A DNA stretch of 64,000 bases, taken from the NCBI GenBank assembly GCA_001534745.1, contig CP013997.1, forward strand, positions 310,001 through 374,000, written 5' to 3'. A program made the translations under genes and the position numbers. The notes beneath the pieces were generated by a model, which saw only the letters and a list, made by a program, of their open reading frames with translations, searched no databases and had not been told where the DNA came from. Position 1 is the stretch's first letter, and each line of letters opens with the position of its first letter. Positions 24,814 through 32,933 of this stretch are shown one piece after another. Source of the stretch: Pseudomonas monteilii. GTDB lineage: Bacteria > Pseudomonadota > Gammaproteobacteria > Pseudomonadales > Pseudomonadaceae.

Positions 24814-25497
24814 ATGACCCACGCCTACTTCATCGCCGGTACGGACACCGACGTCGGCAAGACCACCGTCGCCGCCGGGCTGCTGTGCGCGGCGCGGGCG
24901 GCCGGGCTGAGCACCCTGGGCGCCAAGCCGGTCGCCTCCGGCTGTGCCGTCACCCCGAAAGGCTTGCGCAACGCCGATGCCCTGGCGCTGATCGCCCAGA
25001 GCAGCCTCGTGCTGCCCTACGAGCAGGTCAACCCTTACGCCTTCGAGCCTGCCATCGCCCCGCACATCGCGGCGCGCGAGGCGGGTGTGGCGCTGCACGT
25101 GCCCTCGCTGCGGGCAGCCATGCAGCACGTGTTGCAGCAACGTGCGGACTTCACCCTGATCGAAGGCGCGGGCGGCTGGCGCGTACCGCTGTCCGACCAG
25201 GCTGCACTGTCGGACCTGGCGATCGCCCTCCGGCTGCCGGTGATCCTGGTGGTCGGGGTGCGCTTGGGCTGCATCAATCATGCGCTGCTCAGCGCCGAAG
25301 CCATCGCCCGCGATGACCTGCAGCTGGCAGGCTGGGTCGCCAATGTGATCGAGCCCCGCACGGCGCGGTTGGAGGAGAACCTGGCCAGCCTCGCCGAACG
25401 CATGCCGGCACCCTGCCTGGGACGCGTACCCCGGTTGGGTGACGCCAGCGCCAAAGCCGTGGCCGAGCACCTGAACCTGGCGCTGCTCGGTGATTGA
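24814..25497 (+). CDS. bioD: Dethiobiotin synthetase
   Basis: A 227-residue ATP-dependent carboxylase that closes the ureido ring of dethiobiotin. GTDTDVGKTTVA is the P-loop, GAKPVASGC and IEGAGGWRVPL are BioD signatures for DAPA and ATP binding, and LVVGVRLGCINHALLS is also conserved. The ATG comes one base after the bioC stop and is preceded by AGGAG within the bioC end. It is the last bio gene. bioA is absent from this window, as usual for pseudomonads where it lies elsewhere. Confidence 0.96.
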   Translation: MTHAYFIAGTDTDVGKTTVAAGLLCAARAAGLSTLGAKPVASGCAVTPKGLRNADALALIAQSSLVLPYEQVNPYAFEPAIAPHIAAREAGVALHVPSLRAAMQHVLQQRADFTLIEGAGGWRVPLSDQAALSDLAIALRLPVILVVGVRLGCINHALLSAEAIARDDLQLAGWVANVIEPRTARLEENLASLAERMPAPCLGRVPRLGDASAKAVAEHLNLALLGD

Positions 25498-25601
25498 CCG
25501 ATGGTCGGATGGCACGGGGCCATCTCTGTTTGGGCATGGATCTTCAGGCGGCAAGGCTGCTCTAATGGCATGACCCGTCATCGCTCTGACAGGAGTTTTC
25601 C

Positions 25602-25898
25602 ATGAACATCAGCGGCACCTCCGCCTACCAGCCGGGCCTGAGCGCTATCCAGGCCGGGCAGCGGCGCATCGACGAAACGGCCGGGCAAATTGCAAGCACG
25701 GCCGTCGAGCGTACGGCCACCAGCCAGTCGAGCGACTACCAGGCCGAGCGCCTGCGCTCGGTGGACCGCAGCCAACAGCTGGACCTGGCCACCCAGACCG
25801 TGCAATTGGACCTGGGTCTCTATCAGGTCCAGGGTGGCCTCAAGGTCGAAAAGGCCTCCGACGAGCTGCTGGGTCGGCTCATCGATATCCAGGCCTGA
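25602..25898 (+). CDS. Small protein resembling fused D0 ends of flagellar rod/hook proteins
   Basis: A 98-residue protein of unassigned function, at the position of PA0505 in P. aeruginosa (recollection). The N-terminus YQPGLSAIQAGQRRIDETAG resembles the N-terminal helix of rod/hook proteins. The C-terminus LDLATQTVQLDLGLYQVQGG with LKVEKASDELLGRLIDI resembles their C-terminal helix (Flg_bbr_C). The variable middle domains are missing and a charged linker of about 30 residues joins the two ends. The start has ACAGGAG nine to ten bases upstream. It is followed by a strong terminator, so it is a single-gene unit 104 bp after bioD. Confidence 0.75.
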   Translation: MNISGTSAYQPGLSAIQAGQRRIDETAGQIASTAVERTATSQSSDYQAERLRSVDRSQQLDLATQTVQLDLGLYQVQGGLKVEKASDELLGRLIDIQA

Positions 25899-25927
25899 CC
25901 TGGGCACGTCCACCTCGCCTGTCCTCG

Positions 25928-25955
25928 AAACGGCGCTCTTCGGAGCGCCGTTTTT
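25928..25955 (+). terminator. Rho-independent terminator after the mini rod-like gene
   Basis: AAACGGCGCTC, loop TTCG, GAGCGCCGTTTTT: an 11-bp stem with a stable tetraloop followed by a T tract, 30 bp after the stop. Confidence 0.9.
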
Positions 25956-26131
25956 CGTAGAGCGTTCTACTGCGCATGTGCCCTGCATAGAGGAATGCGC
26001 TGTGGCATGACGCTCCTGCTTTCCACGCCTACCCAGTCAGTGAGGACATGAGCGCTGTTCACTGACTTACCGGTCACGCTCAATGGCACGATCGTCACTT
26101 TTAGCGGCAGAAAAGACCTGCCTGACCCTCC

Positions 26132-26160
26132 TTGACAACCTACGGCCCTAAACGTAAGTT
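26132..26160 (+). promoter_or_regulatory. Probable sigma-70 promoter of fadE1
   Basis: TTGACA (26132-26137), 17-base spacer, TAAGTT (26155-26160). Exact -35 and fair -10, about 90 bp before the fadE1 ATG and just before the PsrA box. Confidence 0.6.
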
Positions 26161-26161
26161 T

Positions 26162-26175
26162 CAAACACCTGTTTG
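26162..26175. promoter_or_regulatory. PsrA-type fatty-acid operator
   Basis: CAAAC-ACCT-GTTTG is a perfect inverted repeat that fits the PsrA consensus (G/C)AAAC-N2-4-GTTT(G/C). It lies directly downstream of the -10 box, where a bound TetR-type repressor would block initiation until long-chain acyl-CoA releases it. Confidence 0.75.
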
Positions 26176-26251
26176 ACCAAAAAATCGTCACTGCCTTGTG
26201 ATGCACACCCTGGTCATCCTCCTTCGGATTCATCAGTTGAGGTTCCTCGCC

Positions 26252-28057
26252 ATGCCTGATTACAAAGCCCCCTTGCGCGATATCCGCTTCGTCCGCGACG
26301 AACTGCTCGGCTATCAAGCGCACTATCAGAGCTTGCCAGGCTGCGAGGACGCCACCCCGGACATGGTCGACGCGATCCTCGAAGAGGGCGCCAAGTTCTG
26401 CGAGCAGGTCCTGGCCCCGCTGAACCGGGTCGGCGATCTGGAAGGCTGCACCTGGAGCGAGACGGGCGTGAAGACGCCGACCGGTTTCAAGCAGGCTTAC
26501 CAGCAGTTCGTCGAGGGCGGCTGGCCGAGCCTGGCCCATGACGTGGCGCACGGCGGGCAGGGGCTGCCCGAGTCGCTGGGCCTGGCGATCAGCGAAATGG
26601 TCGGCGAGGCGAACTGGTCCTGGGGCATGTACCCTGGCCTGTCCCATGGCGCCATGAACACCCTGTCGGCCCACGGCACCGCCGAGCAGCAGCACGCCTA
26701 CCTGAGCAAGCTGGTGACCGGCGAGTGGACCGGCACCATGTGCCTGACCGAACCGCACTGTGGCACCGACCTGGGCATGCTGCGCACCCGCGCCGAGCCA
26801 CAGGCCGATGGCTCGTACAAAGTGTCCGGCACCAAGATCTTCATTTCCGCCGGCGAGCACGACATGGCCGAGAACATCGTCCACATCGTGCTGGCCCGTC
26901 TGCCGGACGCACCTGCAGGCACCAAGGGCATCTCGCTGTTCATCGTGCCCAAGTTCCTGCCGAGCGCAGACGGCGGGGTGGGCGAGCGCAATGCCGTGAC
27001 CTGTGGCTCGATCGAGCACAAGATGGGCATCCACGGCAACGCCACCTGCGTGATGAACTTCGACGCCGCCACCGGTTACCTGATCGGCCAGGCCAACAAG
27101 GGCCTGAACTGCATGTTCACCTTCATGAACACCGCGCGCCTGGGGACGGCACTGCAAGGGCTGGCCCACGCCGAAGTGGCGTTCCAGGGCGCGCTGAAGT
27201 ACGCCCGCGAGCGCGTGCAGATGCGTTCGTTGAGCGGCCCCAAGGCGCCGGACAAGGCCGCCGATCCGATCATCGTCCACCCGGACGTGCGCCGCATGCT
27301 GCTGACCATGAAGGCGTTCGCCGAAGGCAACCGCGCCATGGTCTACTTCACCGCCCAGCAGGTGGACATCCTCAAGTACAGCCAGGATGAAGAGGCCCGC
27401 GCCAAGGCCGATGCCCTGTTGGCCTTCATGACCCCGATTGCCAAGGCCTTCATGACCGAGGTCGGCTTCGAGGCCGCCAACCACGGCGTGCAGGTGTTCG
27501 GTGGGCATGGCTTCATCGCCGAGTGGGGCATGGAGCAGAACGTGCGCGACAGCCGCATCGCCATGCTCTACGAGGGCACCACCGGCATCCAGGCTCTCGA
27601 CCTGCTCGGCCGCAAGGTGCTGATGACCCAGGGCGAAGCGCTCAAGGGCTTCACCAAGATCGTGCACAAGTTCTGCCAGGCCCAGGCCGGCAACGAAGCG
27701 GTCAAGGAATTCGTCGAGCCGCTGGCCCAGCTGAACAAGGAATGGGGCGAGCTGACCATGAAGATCGGCATGGCCGCGATGAAGGATCGCGAGGAAGTCG
27801 GGGCCGCGTCGGTGGACTACCTCATGTACTCCGGCTACGCCTGCCTGGCCTACTTCTGGGCCGACATCGCCCGGGTCGCCGCCGAGAAGCTGGCCGAGGG
27901 CACCTCCGAGGAAGCCTTCTACACGGCCAAGCTGCAGACCGCGCGCTTCTACTACCAGCGCCTGCTGCCACGCACCCGCGCCCATGTGGCGGCGATTCTC
28001 TCCGGTGCAGGCAACCTGATGGACATGAACGAAGAGCACTTCGGCCTGGCCATCTGA
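26252..28057 (+). CDS. fadE1: Long-chain acyl-CoA dehydrogenase (FadE1-type)
   Basis: A 601-residue FAD enzyme for the first oxidation of beta-oxidation. It belongs to the enlarged (about 600-residue) acyl-CoA dehydrogenase branch, with [19 protein letters not shown] (FAD/substrate loop), [29 protein letters not shown] and [17 protein letters not shown], the last containing the catalytic Glu. The start at 26252 ([11 protein letters not shown]) matches the paralogue downstream and has GAGG upstream. By position it equals PA0506, called fadE1 in P. aeruginosa (recollection). DmdC-like enzymes are similar, so an alternative substrate is possible. Confidence 0.88.
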   Translation: MPDYKAPLRDIRFVRDELLGYQAHYQSLPGCEDATPDMVDAILEEGAKFCEQVLAPLNRVGDLEGCTWSETGVKTPTGFKQAYQQFVEGGWPSLAHDVAHGGQGLPESLGLAISEMVGEANWSWGMYPGLSHGAMNTLSAHGTAEQQHAYLSKLVTGEWTGTMCLTEPHCGTDLGMLRTRAEPQADGSYKVSGTKIFISAGEHDMAENIVHIVLARLPDAPAGTKGISLFIVPKFLPSADGGVGERNAVTCGSIEHKMGIHGNATCVMNFDAATGYLIGQANKGLNCMFTFMNTARLGTALQGLAHAEVAFQGALKYARERVQMRSLSGPKAPDKAADPIIVHPDVRRMLLTMKAFAEGNRAMVYFTAQQVDILKYSQDEEARAKADALLAFMTPIAKAFMTEVGFEAANHGVQVFGGHGFIAEWGMEQNVRDSRIAMLYEGTTGIQALDLLGRKVLMTQGEALKGFTKIVHKFCQAQAGNEAVKEFVEPLAQLNKEWGELTMKIGMAAMKDREEVGAASVDYLMYSGYACLAYFWADIARVAAEKLAEGTSEEAFYTAKLQTARFYYQRLLPRTRAHVAAILSGAGNLMDMNEEHFGLAI

Positions 28058-28068
28058 TCCTCCCCCCA

Positions 28069-28124
28069 CGGGCCGCCTCGAACAGGCGGCCCGTCGCCTT
28101 CTGTGCAGCGGCCCGCGGGCCGCT
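28069..28124. repeat. Two adjacent GC palindromes between fadE1 and fadE2
   Basis: A hairpin CGGGCCGCCT-CGAAC-AGGCGGCCCG (28069-28093) is followed by the perfect 18-bp palindrome AGCGGCCCGCGGGCCGCT (28107-28124). No T tract follows the first. The two could pair with each other and may tune read-through into fadE2, whose ATG is 25 bases further on. Confidence 0.6.
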
Positions 28125-28148
28125 TCGATCGTTCAACGAGAGGTAGCC

Positions 28149-29927
28149 ATGGCTGACTACAAAGCGCCCCTGCGCGACATGCGGTTCGTTCTTGAAGAAG
28201 TCTTCGACGTCGCCACGCTGTGGGCGCAGATGCCGGCCCTGCGCGAGCTGATCGACGCCGAGACGGCGATGGCCGTGCTTGAGGAAGCGGGCAAGGTGAC
28301 GGCCGAACGCATCGCGCCGTTGAGCCGCTCCGGTGACGAGGAAGGCTGCCGGTGGGAGGCGGGTGCCGTCAGCACGCCCGCGGGCTTCATCGAGGCCTAC
28401 CGGACCTATGCCGAAGGCGGCTGGGTCGGCGTCGGCGGTGACCCTACCTACGGCGGGATGGGCATGCCCAAGGCGATTTCGGCGCAGGTCGAGGAAATGG
28501 TCAACGCGGCCAGCCTGTCGTTCGGCCTGTACCCGATGCTGACCGCCGGGGCCTGCCTGTCGATCCACGCCCATGCCAGCGAAGCGCTCAAGCAGCGCTA
28601 CCTGCCGAATCTCTACGCCGGCACCTGGGCCGGCTCGATGTGCCTGACCGAACCCCATGCGGGCACCGACCTGGGCCTCATCCGCACCCGGGCCCAGCCA
28701 CAGGCCGATGACAGCTACCGCGTGACCGGGACTAAGATCTTCATCACCGGCGGCGAGCATGACCTGACCGAGAACATCATCCACCTGGTACTGGCCAAGC
28801 TGCCCGATGCACCGCCCGGGGCCAAAGGCATCTCGCTGTTCCTGGTGCCAAAATTCAGCGTCGACGAGCAGGGCAGGCTGGGCGAGCGCAACGCGGTCCA
28901 TTGCGGGTCCATCGAGCACAAGATGGGCATTCAGGCCTCGGCCACCTGCGTGATGAACTTCGACGACGCGATCGGTTACCTGGTCGGCGAGCCGAACAAG
29001 GGCCTGGCGGCCATGTTCACCATGATGAACTACGAGCGACTGGGCGTCGGCATCCAGGGCCTGGCCTCGGCCGAGCGCTCCTACCAGAACGCCATCGACT
29101 ATGCCCGCGAGCGCGTGCAAGGGCGTGCCGTGGGCGGCGCGCAGGCACCGGACAAGGCCGCCGACCCGATCATCGTGCACCCCGACGTGCGGCGCATGCT
29201 GCTGACCATGAAGGCGCTGAACGAAGGCGGGCGGGCGTTCTCCACCTACGTGGCCCTGCACCTGGACAACGCCAAGTTCAGTGATGACCCGGCCACGCGC
29301 CAGCGCAGCGCGGACCTGGTGGCGCTGCTGACCCCGGTGGCCAAGGCCTTTTTGACCGACCTGGGGCTGGAGTGCACCGTGCATGGCCAGCAGGTGTTCG
29401 GCGGCCATGGCTACATTCGGGAGTGGGGCCAGGAGCAGCTGGTGCGAGACGTGCGCATCACGCAGATCTACGAAGGCACCAACGGCATCCAGGCCCTGGA
29501 CCTGATGGGGCGCAAGGTGGCGGGTAGCGGCGGGGCGTTCTATCGCGTGTTCAGCGATGAGGTGCGTGCCTTCGCCGATCAGGCCGGCGCTGGGCTGAGC
29601 GAGTTCACCGAGCCGTTGATGGCTGCACTGGGCCAGCTGGACGCGCTGACCGACTGGGTGCTCGAACGCGCGCAGCACGATGCCGAGGAAATCGGAGCGG
29701 CATCGGTCGAGTACCTGCACACCTTCGGTTATGTCGCCTACGCCTACTTGTGGGCACGCATGGCCCAGGCGGCGATGGACGGCGCGAGCGAGGATGATTT
29801 CTATGGGAGCAAGCTGGGCACGGCCCGGTTCTACTACGCACGCTTGCTGCCACGGGTGCATTCGCTGATCGCCAGCGTCAAGGCTGGCAGTGCGAGCCTG
29901 AACTTTTTACGGCCTGAACAGTTCTGA
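28149..29927 (+). CDS. fadE2: Acyl-CoA dehydrogenase (FadE2-type), paralogue of FadE1
   Basis: A 592-residue paralogue of the preceding enzyme. It shares [66 protein letters not shown] and IYEGTNGIQALDLMGRK. The catalytic Glu region is intact. It follows fadE1 by 91 bp in the same direction and is probably co-transcribed, hence also under PsrA. In P. aeruginosa the pair PA0506/PA0508 splits chain-length preference (recollection); the preference here cannot be read from sequence. The ATG is preceded by GAGAGG. Confidence 0.87.
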   Translation: MADYKAPLRDMRFVLEEVFDVATLWAQMPALRELIDAETAMAVLEEAGKVTAERIAPLSRSGDEEGCRWEAGAVSTPAGFIEAYRTYAEGGWVGVGGDPTYGGMGMPKAISAQVEEMVNAASLSFGLYPMLTAGACLSIHAHASEALKQRYLPNLYAGTWAGSMCLTEPHAGTDLGLIRTRAQPQADDSYRVTGTKIFITGGEHDLTENIIHLVLAKLPDAPPGAKGISLFLVPKFSVDEQGRLGERNAVHCGSIEHKMGIQASATCVMNFDDAIGYLVGEPNKGLAAMFTMMNYERLGVGIQGLASAERSYQNAIDYARERVQGRAVGGAQAPDKAADPIIVHPDVRRMLLTMKALNEGGRAFSTYVALHLDNAKFSDDPATRQRSADLVALLTPVAKAFLTDLGLECTVHGQQVFGGHGYIREWGQEQLVRDVRITQIYEGTNGIQALDLMGRKVAGSGGAFYRVFSDEVRAFADQAGAGLSEFTEPLMAALGQLDALTDWVLERAQHDAEEIGAASVEYLHTFGYVAYAYLWARMAQAAMDGASEDDFYGSKLGTARFYYARLLPRVHSLIASVKAGSASLNFLRPEQF

Positions 29928-29957
29928 AACAGCGCGTATCTGGAAACGAGACAGATT

Positions 29958-29975
29958 TGTAAGCATTTTCCTACA
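29958..29975. promoter_or_regulatory. GacA upstream activating sequence for rsmY
   Basis: TGTAAG, six bases, CCTACA matches the GacA box TGTAAG-N6-CTTACA with one mismatch. It lies about 65-75 bp before the inferred RsmY start, the usual spacing for Gac-controlled small RNAs, with TAATCT at 30021 as a possible -10. Confidence 0.8.
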
Positions 29976-30032
29976 CGGCGTGGTGACTTTTCTCCACTTC
30001 CCGGCGATTGGATCCACTGTTAATCTTTCTCA

Positions 30033-30179
30033 CATGGACGACGCGCTGGGAGCGCAGAGGACAGCACAAGGATCTGCTCAGGATGACCTGCCAAGATGGC
30101 GGGAACGATACGGAAATCGATGAAACGGATGTCAGAGACACAGTCTGGAATACCCCGCCTCGGCGGGGTTTCCTTTTTT
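30033..30179 (+). ncRNA. rsmY: Small regulatory RNA RsmY
   Basis: No gene lies between fadE2 and the LysR gene, but the DNA has RsmY features. At least eight GGA motifs are spread over about 120 bases, three in apparent hairpin loops: GCGC-TGGGA-GCGC (30043-30055), GCA-CAAGGATC-TGC (30064-30077) and GAT-ACGGAA-ATC. A stretch ATACGGAAAT resembles one I remember in P. aeruginosa RsmY. It ends in a terminator and starts downstream of a GacA box. RsmY sequesters the RsmA/RsmE translational repressors. In KT2440, rsmY is, from memory, at this same location. The exact 5' end is estimated. Confidence 0.78.
30152..30179 (+). terminator. Rho-independent terminator of RsmY
   Basis: ACCCCGCC-TC-GGCGGGGT followed by TTCCTTTTTT. 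It lies ten bases beyond the convergent LysR stop and could serve both strands. Confidence 0.85.
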
Positions 30180-30188
30180 GTGCGTCCG

Positions 30189-31112
30189 TCAGGCTGACGG
30201 GTCGAGACGCCCCCGTCCGCCCACGCCTGTGACGGTCTCTTCCTCGAGCAGCGTTCGCAGCAGTTCCACCGCGGCCTGCTGGCGTTGCGCATCGCGAAAC
30301 ACCAGGCCCACCTGAAGCGGCACACGCGGTTCGCTCAAAGGCTTCCACAACAGGCCCTGATCGTCTTCGGCGGCCTCCTTGGCGCGTCCTGGCAGAATCG
30401 TCGCCAGCGAGGTGTACGCCAGGCTGTCCAGAATGCCGCCCATGTTGTTCATTTCCGCCTGAACCTGCGGGCGCCTGCCCAGGTTGGCCAGTTCGGCCTG
30501 CCAGATCTGCCGGATCTGGAACTCCTCGCCCAGCATCAGCATCGGCAGCTCCGCCGCCTGGCTGAGCGAGACCTTCTTGAAGTCTTTCAGCGCATGGTCG
30601 TTCGGGATCACCAGTTGCAGTTCATCCTCGTACAACGGCAGCCCGTGCAGCCCTGGTTGACGCGGCGCCAGGTAGCTGATGCCGATGTCCAGGCTGCCAT
30701 TGAGCAGACGCCGCTCGATGTCCAGGCCGGACAGCTCGTAGATCTGCACGATCAGGTGCGGCTGGGCCTTGCGGACGCGCTCCAGCAGGCGCGGTACCAG
30801 GCTGGGTCGTACCGTCTGCAGGACACCGATGGCCAACGTGCGCAGGGCCTGGCCCTTGAAGCTGCGCAGGGCATCGCGGGCCTGGCGCAGACCGTCGAGC
30901 AGGGGCAGAGCATGGTTGTACAGCGTGTGGGCGGCCAGCGTCGGCAGCAGGCGTCTGTTGCTGCGCTCGAACAGGCTGACCTCAAGGATCTGCTCGAGCT
31001 GACGGATCTGTTGCGACAAGGCCGGCTGGGACAACGACAGGCGTTCGGCGGCGCGACCGACGTGGCCCTCTTCATAGACCGCGACGAAATATCGCAGTTG
31101 GCGGAAATCCAT
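30189..31112 (-). CDS. LysR-family transcriptional regulator
   Basis: A 307-residue LysR regulator. MDFRQLRYFVAVYEEGHVGR with AAERLSLSQPALSQQIRQLE is the N-terminal winged helix-turn-helix (about 1-60). The rest is the two-lobed effector domain. Its closest look is to CynR/TsaR-like regulators, but the ligand is unknown. The likely target is the divergent aminotransferase gene 221 bp away, which is inference from orientation. It converges on rsmY. Confidence 0.88.
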   Translation of the reverse strand: MDFRQLRYFVAVYEEGHVGRAAERLSLSQPALSQQIRQLEQILEVSLFERSNRRLLPTLAAHTLYNHALPLLDGLRQARDALRSFKGQALRTLAIGVLQTVRPSLVPRLLERVRKAQPHLIVQIYELSGLDIERRLLNGSLDIGISYLAPRQPGLHGLPLYEDELQLVIPNDHALKDFKKVSLSQAAELPMLMLGEEFQIRQIWQAELANLGRRPQVQAEMNNMGGILDSLAYTSLATILPGRAKEAAEDDQGLLWKPLSEPRVPLQVGLVFRDAQRQQAAVELLRTLLEEETVTGVGGRGRLDPSA

Positions 31113-31333
31113 AAGCGCTACTTATCGGAAAAGCTCGAAAAACCAAATGGCCGGTGGCCGGTAAGGCGCCTAGTCTACGCCGCGTCATGGCGGTTGGCAG
31201 ATGTTTTACGCACCTGCGCGCCATGGATGCGAATGACGTTTGGATAGGCCAGGCAAAACACCTTTTTCGACGGTGTACCGTTCGGCGCATGACCGAGCCC
31301 TGGCAGCCTTGACCGTGATCGGCTGGAGCCTCG

Positions 31334-32590
31334 ATGAACCTGTTCAACTTGCGCCGGATGGCGCCGACTGCCGACGTGCCGCTGTCTTCACCCCGTTTCG
31401 AACCCCTGACGCCCGATGCGTCGCGCCGTTTCCTGATGCCCGCTGCTCGACAGGCCGACCAGGTGTTCGTGCGCGGCCAGGGGTCCTGGCTATGGGACGA
31501 TCAGGGGCATGCCTACCTGGATTTCCACCAGGGCGGTGCGGTGAACAGCCTGGGACATAGTCCGGACGTGCTGGCCAAGGCGCTGGCCGACCAGGCACGG
31601 TCGCTGATCAATCCCGGCGCCGGCTTTCAAGGGCAAGGGCTGCTCACACTGGCCCAGCGATTGTGCCAGAGCACCGGCAGCGATCAGGCCTATCTGCTCA
31701 ACAGCGGCAGCGAAGCCTGCGAGGCGGCCGTCAGGCTGGCGCGTCGCTGGGGTCAGCAGCATCGCCATGGGGCCGACCGTATCATCGTTGCACGCCAAGG
31801 CTGCCACGGGCGAAGCCTGGGGACGCTGCCGGCCTGCAAAACCGAAGCCGCCTCCGGGTTCAGCCACGTCCCCTTCAACGACTTGGCGGCCCTGCATGCC
31901 GCCGTGGATTCCAACACCGTGGCCATCTTGCTCGAGCCGATCCAGGGGCAGGCCGGCGTGATCCCCGCGTCACGTGAGTACCTCAAGGGCGCCGAGGCCC
32001 TGTGCCGTGCGCTGGGCATCCTGCTGATCCTCGATGAAGTACAGACCGGCATGGGTCGTTGCGGCACCTTGCTGGCCGAGCAGCGTCATGGCGTGCGCGC
32101 CGACCTGGTCGCCCTGGGCAAGGGACTGGGCGGTGGCGTACCCCTGGCCGCCTTGCTGGCACGGGGCACGGCCTGCTGCGCGGCGCCCGGAGACCTGAGC
32201 GGCAGCCACCATGGCAATGCGCTGATGAGCGCGGCCGGTCTGGCGGTCCTCGAGACGGTGCTGGCGCCGGGCTTTCTCGACCAGGTCGAGGACACCGGCC
32301 GTCACCTGCGCGATGGCCTGAGCCGACTGGCGGCGCGCTTCGGTCAAGGCGAGGTGCGTGGCCAAGGGCTGCTCTGGGGCCTGCACCTGCGCGAGGCCTC
32401 TGCCCAGACCCTGGTCGCGGCGGCCATGCAGGAGGGTCTGCTGCTCACGGCGCCCCAGGCCGATGTCTTGCGCTTCACGCCAGCGCTGACCGTCAGCAAG
32501 GGCAACATCGACGAGATGCTCAAGCGCCTGGCGCGCGCTTTCGCCATGACCCGCGCCCATTCATTCGAGGCCCGTCGCGCCTCCGCCTGA
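31334..32590 (+). CDS. Class III aminotransferase (acetylornithine aminotransferase-like)
   Basis: A 418-residue PLP-dependent aminotransferase. LLNSGSEACEAAVRLARRWG, ILDEVQTGMGRCG (cofactor Asp) and LVALGKGLGGGVPLAALLA (Schiff-base Lys) follow the class III order, and the C-terminus VLRFTPALTVSKGNIDEML is ArgD-like. The true ArgD is usually elsewhere in Pseudomonas, so this copy probably handles another omega-amino donor such as a diamine or GABA-like compound. The ATG at 31334 follows GGAGCC. A terminator lies 33 bp downstream, so the gene is a single unit likely governed by the divergent LysR protein. Confidence 0.85.
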   Translation: MNLFNLRRMAPTADVPLSSPRFEPLTPDASRRFLMPAARQADQVFVRGQGSWLWDDQGHAYLDFHQGGAVNSLGHSPDVLAKALADQARSLINPGAGFQGQGLLTLAQRLCQSTGSDQAYLLNSGSEACEAAVRLARRWGQQHRHGADRIIVARQGCHGRSLGTLPACKTEAASGFSHVPFNDLAALHAAVDSNTVAILLEPIQGQAGVIPASREYLKGAEALCRALGILLILDEVQTGMGRCGTLLAEQRHGVRADLVALGKGLGGGVPLAALLARGTACCAAPGDLSGSHHGNALMSAAGLAVLETVLAPGFLDQVEDTGRHLRDGLSRLAARFGQGEVRGQGLLWGLHLREASAQTLVAAAMQEGLLLTAPQADVLRFTPALTVSKGNIDEMLKRLARAFAMTRAHSFEARRASA

Positions 32591-32623
32591 CGCCTCCACC
32601 GAACCGTCTGCGTTCCTGCGCAT

Positions 32624-32661
32624 CGCCCCTGGCCCGCCCCTTTGGCCCGGGGCGTTTTTTT
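32624..32661 (+). terminator. Rho-independent terminator after the aminotransferase
   Basis: GCCCCTGGCC pairs with GGCCCGGGGC across a short loop with one mismatch, followed by seven T residues. Confidence 0.8.
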
Positions 32662-32735
32662 GCGCGCAATAAGCTGGCTTGAACCTCTGTTTGAAAGCGA
32701 CAGTCTGTTGAGTTAACCAATCGAGGAGCTACGAC

Positions 32736-32894
32736 ATGGACCTGATCCGCATTCTGATCGCCATCATTCTTCCACCCGTAGGCGTCTTCCTGCAGGTCGG
32801 TTTCGGCGGCGCGTTCTGGCTGAACATCCTGCTGACCATGCTGGGCTACATCCCCGGCATCATCCATGCGGTGTACATCATCGCCAAGCGCTGA
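32736..32894 (+). CDS. yqaE: YqaE/Pmp3-family small membrane protein
   Basis: A 52-residue proteolipid. Two hydrophobic helices, IRILIAIILPPVGVFLQVGF and WLNILLTMLGYIPGIIHAVY, with the ILPPxGV and NILLTxLGYIPGxIHA signatures identify the family. Members are linked to membrane potential and stress tolerance. The ATG has GAGGAG about ten bases upstream. It is too short for many gene callers but unmistakable, and it is transcribed alone between the aminotransferase terminator and the convergent PQQ peptidase. Confidence 0.93.
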   Translation: MDLIRILIAIILPPVGVFLQVGFGGAFWLNILLTMLGYIPGIIHAVYIIAKR

Positions 32895-32933
32895 TCGTAT
32901 GGCCCGAGGCGCTGGCGCGACTCGGGCACGGCG

